Below are positions 5,662 through 5,783 of a stretch of 5,783 bases of DNA, one piece after another. Location: assembly GCA_937923375.1 (NCBI GenBank), contig CALAJG010000089.1, positions 1 to 5,783 on the forward strand, given 5' to 3'. The notes below the pieces were generated by a model. It did no database searches. It was not told the origin of the DNA and saw only the letters and a list, made by a program, of their open reading frames with translations. The DNA comes from an uncultured Leucothrix sp. GTDB lineage: Bacteria; Pseudomonadota; Gammaproteobacteria; Thiotrichales; Thiotrichaceae. Each line of letters starts with the position of its first letter. Position 1 is the first letter of the stretch. A program made the position numbers and the translations under genes.

Positions 5662-5783
5662 TCAGCTCGGCGGTGTCCAATTTTCAGAATCGCAACGTCA
5701 GGATATGACACGTGCTGTAATGCGTTATCTGGATAGCTGGACGCTTTCTTCTGAGCAAATTATCAGTTTGTTAGATTTACCTG
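5651..5783 (+). CDS. Partial ORF resembling an Xre/MbcA/ParS antitoxin N-terminus
   Basis: The frame is open from GTG 5651 to the right edge (44 codons). It begins VKLDQLGGVQFSESQRQDM (residues 1-19) and continues with RAVMRYLDSWTLSSEQIISLLDLP. The pattern of an alpha-helix with R-A-x-x-R, then W-x-L-S-x-E-Q and L-L-x-L-P, resembles the Xre-like helix-turn-helix of MbcA/ParS/Xre (DUF2384-type) antitoxins, where W-G-L-S and L-L-G-L/V are typical. The start is uncertain: GTG 5651 overlaps the upstream gene by 11 bases with a poor Shine-Dalgarno; GTG 5642 is also in frame, and ATG 5705 would delete the first conserved-looking segment. The family is inferred from a short fragment, and the toxin-binding domain and any toxin would lie beyond the window. 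Confidence 0.55.
   Translation, partial: MKLDQLGGVQFSESQRQDMTRAVMRYLDSWTLSSEQIISLLDLP

Overview
The window is an ordinary-looking stretch of bacterial chromosome with moderate GC. It is dense in genes, with no insertion sequences, tRNAs, rRNAs or CRISPR arrays. The gene set points to a proteobacterium, most likely a marine-type gammaproteobacterium: an iron-sulfur photolyase, a yceI/cytochrome b561 pair, a LysR regulator divergent from a single-chain Fe-S L-serine dehydratase, and a small unassigned protein followed by an Xre/MbcA-like ORF. The taxonomic guess is inference from gene content; no ribosomal or marker gene is present.

Layout. (1) Bases 2-685 (+) are the C-terminal ~45% of an FeS-BCP type photolyase/cryptochrome, cut by the left edge. 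(2) Convergent to it, on the minus strand, is a two-gene unit: yceI (2646-2029), encoding an exported lipid/isoprenoid-binding-type lipocalin-like protein, then a membrane cytochrome b561 fused to a second YceI domain (1940-756). The 88-base gap between them holds a strong 12-bp RNA hairpin. (3) A LysR-type regulator of the LrhA-like kind (3676-2804, minus) lies upstream of yceI, separated by 157 bases that carry a perfect 15-base dyad and a direct repeat. (4) Divergent from the regulator is sdaA (3805-5223, +), with a complete set of iron-sulfur ligands including the C-terminal tail cysteine. The shared intergenic region contains a 6-7-6 dyad that overlaps a candidate promoter for the regulator. 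(5) At the right end is a small conserved-looking protein of unknown function (5329-5661, +). Overlapping its last 11 bases is the start of an ORF resembling Xre/MbcA/ParS antitoxins, cut by the right edge.

How the parts may work together. The YceI and b561-YceI proteins probably act on the same periplasmic/inner-membrane process involving quinone or another polyprenyl lipid. A fifth membrane helix in the fusion would place its YceI domain in the periplasm, next to the secreted YceI. The LysR protein is a natural candidate regulator of sdaA (serine to pyruvate plus ammonia) and of itself. The photolyase repairs or senses light damage and has no visible functional link to its neighbours. The clearest points of interest are the b561-YceI fusion beside a free YceI, the intercistronic hairpin, and the overlapping small-protein/antitoxin-like pair. 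I see no convincing evidence for a wholly new system in this window.
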